From Hinthialibacter sp964556895 (GTDB lineage: Bacteria; Hinthialibacterota; Hinthialibacteria; Hinthialibacterales; Hinthialibacteraceae), in the NCBI GenBank assembly GCA_964556895.1, contig CAZKYC010000057.1:1-29276 (forward strand): DNA of 29,276 nt, in the 5' to 3' direction. The notes under the pieces were generated by a model that saw nothing but the letters and a program-made list of their open reading frames with translations, made no database searches and was not told the origin of the DNA. The first letter of the stretch is position 1, and each line of letters starts with the position of its first letter. Both the position numbers and the translations under genes were made by a program. Shown here piece by piece: positions 25,681 through 29,276 of the stretch.

Positions 25681-26004
25681 TCACATCATTCCCGAAGCGA
25701 TTTGTTTTGAAATCGCCATCGCTTCTTCGGCCTCAGCAATCATCCCTTTCTTCTGATAGATGCGGGAAAGGTTGGTATAGGCGAGTGGCTCGCGCGGCAT
25801 AAAATCGACCGCCTTGCGCGCATAATCAAGCGCATTCTCGTAGTCTTGTTTTCGGTCAAACGTCATTGAGACGGCCAGATATATTTCACCGTCTTGCGGG
25901 TCAATTTCAATGGCTTTTTTGTATTCTTCAATCGCTTCGTCATATTTTTGTTGGCCATACAATTCGAGACCTTTGTTATACAGCGCTTGTTTATCGTCTG
26001 ACAT
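25681..26004 (-). CDS. Small TPR-repeat protein
   Basis: A 107-residue protein made almost only of three TPR units: ALYNKGLELYGQQKYDEAIE, GEIYLAVSMTFDRKQDYENA and LAYTNLSRIYQKKGMIAEAE, each with the usual G/A and Y/F positions. It has no signal peptide or membrane segment, so it is likely a cytoplasmic adaptor. The ATG has GAGG about six bases upstream. It lies 59 bases downstream of the histidine kinase on the same strand and may be co-transcribed with it; the partner is unknown. TPR alone does not show function. Confidence 0.85.
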   Translation of the reverse strand: MSDDKQALYNKGLELYGQQKYDEAIEEYKKAIEIDPQDGEIYLAVSMTFDRKQDYENALDYARKAVDFMPREPLAYTNLSRIYQKKGMIAEAEEAMAISKQIASGMM

Positions 26005-26063
26005 GACCTACCTCAATTAATTAGAATTTTTGTTAGTGTAGCATTCTTGAATAAGTTCGCCAG

Positions 26064-27527
26064 TTATTGGGGCCTTCGCTTATTAGCGGCCTCTAATCTC
26101 AGCGGAAGCGTGATGATAAATGTGGTTCCTTCGCCGACGGTTGAATCCAGATCAATATCGCCATGCAAGGTATGAACTAGTTCTTTGGTAATCGCCAGAC
26201 CAAGCCCGAATCCATGGCTTTTGGAGGAGGTGCGATCGCTACGCGAAAATTCATTAAATATTGTCTTTTGATCGTGGCTAGATATTCCAACACCCGTATC
26301 GGCGACTGATACGGTGATTTTGTCTTGATTTGTGTGTTCAGCGCTAACAGATACCGAACCGGAATCGGTAAATTGAATGGCGTTGCTGATGAGATTTTGT
26401 AGGACCAAATAGAGTTTATCGCGGTCAGTTTCAATCGAAGGAATCGAAGATTGTACAGTGCAGTTTAAATCAAGGGATTTGCGTTCCGCCAATGGCCGAA
26501 GGTTGTTCGTTAATTCGTTTAATAAGTCGTAGACATGAATTGGTTTCATGTCGAGTTGAAAAAGCCCGCTCTCTAGTTTGGCTAATTCTAAGATTCCATC
26601 AATCATTTTTAACAGCGAATTTACGTTGCGCTCGATGATTGCCATCGCTTTGGTTTGCTTCTCGTTGACTTCGCCATAGGTTTTGTCAGCAACCAGCTCG
26701 CTCGCGCCTAACACGCTGTTTAACGGAGCGCGAAGGTCGTGTGAGATGCGCGCATAGAGGCGGTTTTTTTCAAGTTGCATCTCTTTGATTTCAATAGAAT
26801 GTTGCTCAATGCGTTGAACGTATTGTTCTCGCTCGGCTTCATGGTTGTGGATTAACCAGGCGGTGAAAAAGCCAAATGGAAACACAATGAAAGCAAACAA
26901 AAGAACGCCTAGAAAAACAATAAATGGGATCAATTCTTTCAAACTGGTTTGAACGGCCTGTTCGTATTGATGGACGCCAATCAGCCAGCGTTCGCCGTCG
27001 ATCTCAATTGCCCTCATATCAGCCATCTGGCCGTTCCATGATTCGATTCGGCCAGCGGCGTTGTGAACGCCGCCGGAATCCAGTAATTCCGCGATGGAGA
27101 CGGTACGGTCTTGTAGAAAGTTGGTGCCGTCATTTTCGAGTGGGATGATGAACACATCATCCAGTACCATCTTCTTGGGTTTTTCGAGGTTAGGCGCGGC
27201 TTGTAAGACATGGTTTGAATCGATCAGACAGACATAACCGCGTTCTTTATCCCACAGGCCTTCGATATTCAGTTGTACCGCGTGTAACCACTCCTTTTCA
27301 TCTTCAATGTGTATTTTGAGTTGACGCACGGTATGTTCAAACATACGAGACAATGCGGCGTTGTCGACGCGCACTTGATGAAATAAAATCATACGAAATT
27401 TGTCAACCAGATAATAGCCAGCCACAGGAAGACCAATAGACAACACCAACGCCAAGGCGGCGACGATCATCCAAAAGATTCTTCGTTGAGCGTGTATGGA
27501 AGAGGCTCCCGGTTGGGTGTGCGCCAT
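26064..27527 (-). CDS. Membrane sensor histidine kinase
   Basis: A 487-residue two-component sensor. Two membrane helices (about 18-41 and 199-225) flank a 155-residue outer sensory domain of Cache-like size (CLIDSNHVLQAAPNLEKP, IEIDGERWLIGVHQYE). A coiled-coil (230-258) leads to HisKA with the phospho-acceptor H263 in ISHDLRAPLNS, then HATPase with the N box LQNLISNAIQFT (N382), G1 VADTGVGIS (D410) and G2 FGLGLAI, ending GEGTTFIITLPL. It is therefore catalytically intact, unlike the sensor at 14662. The start has AGAGGA five bases upstream. No response regulator is encoded in the window, so the partner must be elsewhere. It is divergent from the glycosyltransferase gene with 63 bases between starts. 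Confidence 0.93.
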   Translation of the reverse strand: MAHTQPGASSIHAQRRIFWMIVAALALVLSIGLPVAGYYLVDKFRMILFHQVRVDNAALSRMFEHTVRQLKIHIEDEKEWLHAVQLNIEGLWDKERGYVCLIDSNHVLQAAPNLEKPKKMVLDDVFIIPLENDGTNFLQDRTVSIAELLDSGGVHNAAGRIESWNGQMADMRAIEIDGERWLIGVHQYEQAVQTSLKELIPFIVFLGVLLFAFIVFPFGFFTAWLIHNHEAEREQYVQRIEQHSIEIKEMQLEKNRLYARISHDLRAPLNSVLGASELVADKTYGEVNEKQTKAMAIIERNVNSLLKMIDGILELAKLESGLFQLDMKPIHVYDLLNELTNNLRPLAERKSLDLNCTVQSSIPSIETDRDKLYLVLQNLISNAIQFTDSGSVSVSAEHTNQDKITVSVADTGVGISSHDQKTIFNEFSRSDRTSSKSHGFGLGLAITKELVHTLHGDIDLDSTVGEGTTFIITLPLRLEAANKRRPQ

Positions 27528-27590
27528 GGTATCCTCTGCAAGTAGTAAGCCTAATGATTATTTAGATTGCCAGAATGGGTTTTGTCAATA

Positions 27591-29165
27591 ATGATCAACC
27601 ATTGGACCCAAAACTATACGCATAGTATTTGCCTGATATTGTTGCTCTTGTTGGCATTTTCTCTTCGGTTCGTCGAACTCAATGACAACCCGGCTGGCTT
27701 TTTTCGCGATGAGGCCAGTAAAGGGTACACTTCATTTTGCCTATTACAGACCGGCCAGGATATGAGCGGCGCAACATGGCCCCTATTTGTATTGGAGCAT
27801 GAACGGACGACCTCATCATTATACCAATACATAACGATTCCGTTCATCTTAAGTTTTGGTTTAACAGAAATGGCAGTGCGCCTACCCGCCTGCTTGGCGG
27901 GAACGCTCTCTGTTCTGGCTGGATACCTTCTCGGCAAACGTTGGTGGGGGCCGCGGGCTGGGCTGTGGACGGCGGCGTTTATTTGTTTGTCTCCCTGGAG
28001 CCTGTTGCTGAGCCGGTGGGCCAACCAGTCAATCTTACTCACGCTGTGGGTTCCATTGGCGGTTTACTTTTTCTGTCGTAATGAAAAAGGCAGCTATTTT
28101 GATAGTGTTTTTTCTGCGTTCTTTTTTTTGTTAGCGTTTTATACCTATGCGACAGCGCGACTTGTCGCGCCCTTACTATTAATCGCTCTTAGCTTCGTTT
28201 TAGTATGGAAATCAGAAAATCGTTCACAACGTGTATTTGCTATTGGTTTCACGTCGATCTTGTTTATTCTTGGGTCGATTCCACTCGGTTTACACCTAAT
28301 CAACCAGCCAGAAGCCAGCGCATCTCGTTTAAGCGATATTAGCATTCTAGACGGACAGCCTTTCATAGAGATCGTAATTGAATATGTCAATAACTATTGC
28401 CTACACCTCTCGCCTGGTTTTTTATTTCTTAACGGCGACGCAAATCTACGGCACAACACTCTCGCATTTGGCCAGGTACATTGGTATCTGGCGCCTCTAT
28501 TGGCCGCAGGTTTCATTCGGGCCGTAAAACGAAGAAGTCAGACGGACTTGATTTTGCTCATTTGGTTTTTCGCGTTTCCCGCGGCGGCGGCGTTTACTCG
28601 CGAAAGTATCCCACACGGGTTACGAAGCGTTTACGCTGTGCCTGTCATTCAGCTCATGTCTGTGAATGGGCTTTTGGCGTTAAATGAATGGCGCCAATCG
28701 ATTCAACAGAAATTATCTCCGAAATTGGTGAACATGCTGGTCAAAATCTGGCTGGTCGTGTTTGTGGCTTTTCCTTGTATCTATGTGTACGACCTGTTTA
28801 CCCGGTATCCAGTGTATTCCGCGGTGGATTGGCAATATGGCTATCGTGACGCGATCAATTGGTGGGAGGAGAATTGGCTGCCGCAAAAACGCGTCGTGGT
28901 GACAGGAATCGCCCAAAACCCTGACGTGTTCTTTTTGTTCTACTCGTGGTATATCCCAGAGCGATATCTTCCTGACCGAAAAATAGACCGGGTTGAATTT
29001 CTGCCGATTGGCCAACAAATCGATTCTAGATTTTCGTTTCAAGGAGAGCCAACTTTGTATCTCGCCCGGCCCTTCGAGCTGCCATCCATTCAGCCAGAGA
29101 AGGTCATCGTATTGCCCAATGGCGAGCCAATATTCAAATGGGTGCGCGGTGGGCGAGACGACTAG
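27591..29165 (+). CDS. GT-C type membrane glycosyltransferase (ArnT/PMT-like)
   Basis: A predicted polytopic inner-membrane protein of 524 residues with about ten or more helices, of the GT-C fold (GT39/GT83-like; ArnT and protein mannosyltransferase relatives). The first periplasmic loop carries FFRDEASKGY with an adjacent Asp-Glu (D40, E41), the usual catalytic or metal-binding pair of these lipid-linked-sugar transferases. Later SRWANQSILLTLWVPLAVYF and YTYATARLVAPLLL fit the repeating membrane core, and a soluble periplasmic C-terminus (from about 415) follows. ATG at 27591 is preferred over a TTG at 27567; no strong ribosome site is seen. The acceptor (lipid A, protein or glycan) cannot be named. 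The last 111 bases after the stop show no gene. Confidence 0.82.
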   Translation: MINHWTQNYTHSICLILLLLLAFSLRFVELNDNPAGFFRDEASKGYTSFCLLQTGQDMSGATWPLFVLEHERTTSSLYQYITIPFILSFGLTEMAVRLPACLAGTLSVLAGYLLGKRWWGPRAGLWTAAFICLSPWSLLLSRWANQSILLTLWVPLAVYFFCRNEKGSYFDSVFSAFFFLLAFYTYATARLVAPLLLIALSFVLVWKSENRSQRVFAIGFTSILFILGSIPLGLHLINQPEASASRLSDISILDGQPFIEIVIEYVNNYCLHLSPGFLFLNGDANLRHNTLAFGQVHWYLAPLLAAGFIRAVKRRSQTDLILLIWFFAFPAAAAFTRESIPHGLRSVYAVPVIQLMSVNGLLALNEWRQSIQQKLSPKLVNMLVKIWLVVFVAFPCIYVYDLFTRYPVYSAVDWQYGYRDAINWWEENWLPQKRVVVTGIAQNPDVFFLFYSWYIPERYLPDRKIDRVEFLPIGQQIDSRFSFQGEPTLYLARPFELPSIQPEKVIVLPNGEPIFKWVRGGRDD

Positions 29166-29276
29166 CATGTTTGTTTAGGTTCTTCCGATAGTTGAGTAGT
29201 TCCCTTGCTGGATGACCTGGGATTGGGTCAAAAAACGATATTCGTCCTATCAATAATAGACAATCCAACTCAGGCA

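Overview
The window holds about 19 protein-coding genes on both strands and one tRNA. It looks like ordinary chromosome from a flagellated bacterium with a Gram-negative-type layout, probably from an uncultured or poorly sampled lineage. Pointers are flgK and flgL, an FtsB-type divisome gene directly after eno, a bacterial initiator tRNA, secreted proteins with cleavable signal peptides, a TPR/FG-GAP/ASPIC-UnbV giant protein of the kind common in Acidobacteria, Planctomycetes and candidate phyla, and moderate base composition. I cannot assign a phylum from sequence alone. I see no phage, insertion sequence, CRISPR array or toxin-antitoxin module.

Left region (1-7561). A 400-base non-coding cluster of short palindromic repeats is followed on the minus strand by an HNH endonuclease and a GNAT acyltransferase. 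An adenosine/adenine deaminase-family gene on the plus strand converges, with a tail-to-tail overlap, on a 1109-residue secreted TPR/FG-GAP/ASPIC protein. nadC (NAD synthesis) diverges from that protein.

Core housekeeping block (7562-10553). eno (glycolysis) and ftsB (division) are tightly linked. The initiator tRNA-fMet, an HU-type nucleoid protein and an Asp23/Gls24 protein follow, the last two joined by an ATGA overlap. A perfect 16-bp palindrome lies just upstream of eno.

Secreted and sensory block (10554-18062). A 1244-residue secreted protein has Ig-like modules and a C-terminal set of six LDGxG/DIARDLE repeats, likely a beta-propeller, and ends at a strong terminator. Next come a membrane PAS sensor whose histidine-kinase core has lost its catalytic motifs, a second HU-family protein behind its own promoter, and an HDOD protein. 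The minus-strand pair TauE-like exporter and TatD nuclease converges on the HDOD gene.

Flagellar and right-end block (19652-29276). flgK and flgL form a two-gene unit closed by a perfect 13-bp bidirectional terminator. Both hook-junction proteins are far longer than usual (1009 and 908 residues) because of large central insertions of flagellin-IN-like repeats. An intact membrane histidine kinase followed by a small TPR protein (minus strand) is divergent from a GT-C-type membrane glycosyltransferase.

The items most worth follow-up are the degenerate sensor kinase, the propeller-repeat secreted protein, and the parallel enlargement of FlgK and FlgL. All are unusual versions of known families; I do not see clear proof of a wholly new system.
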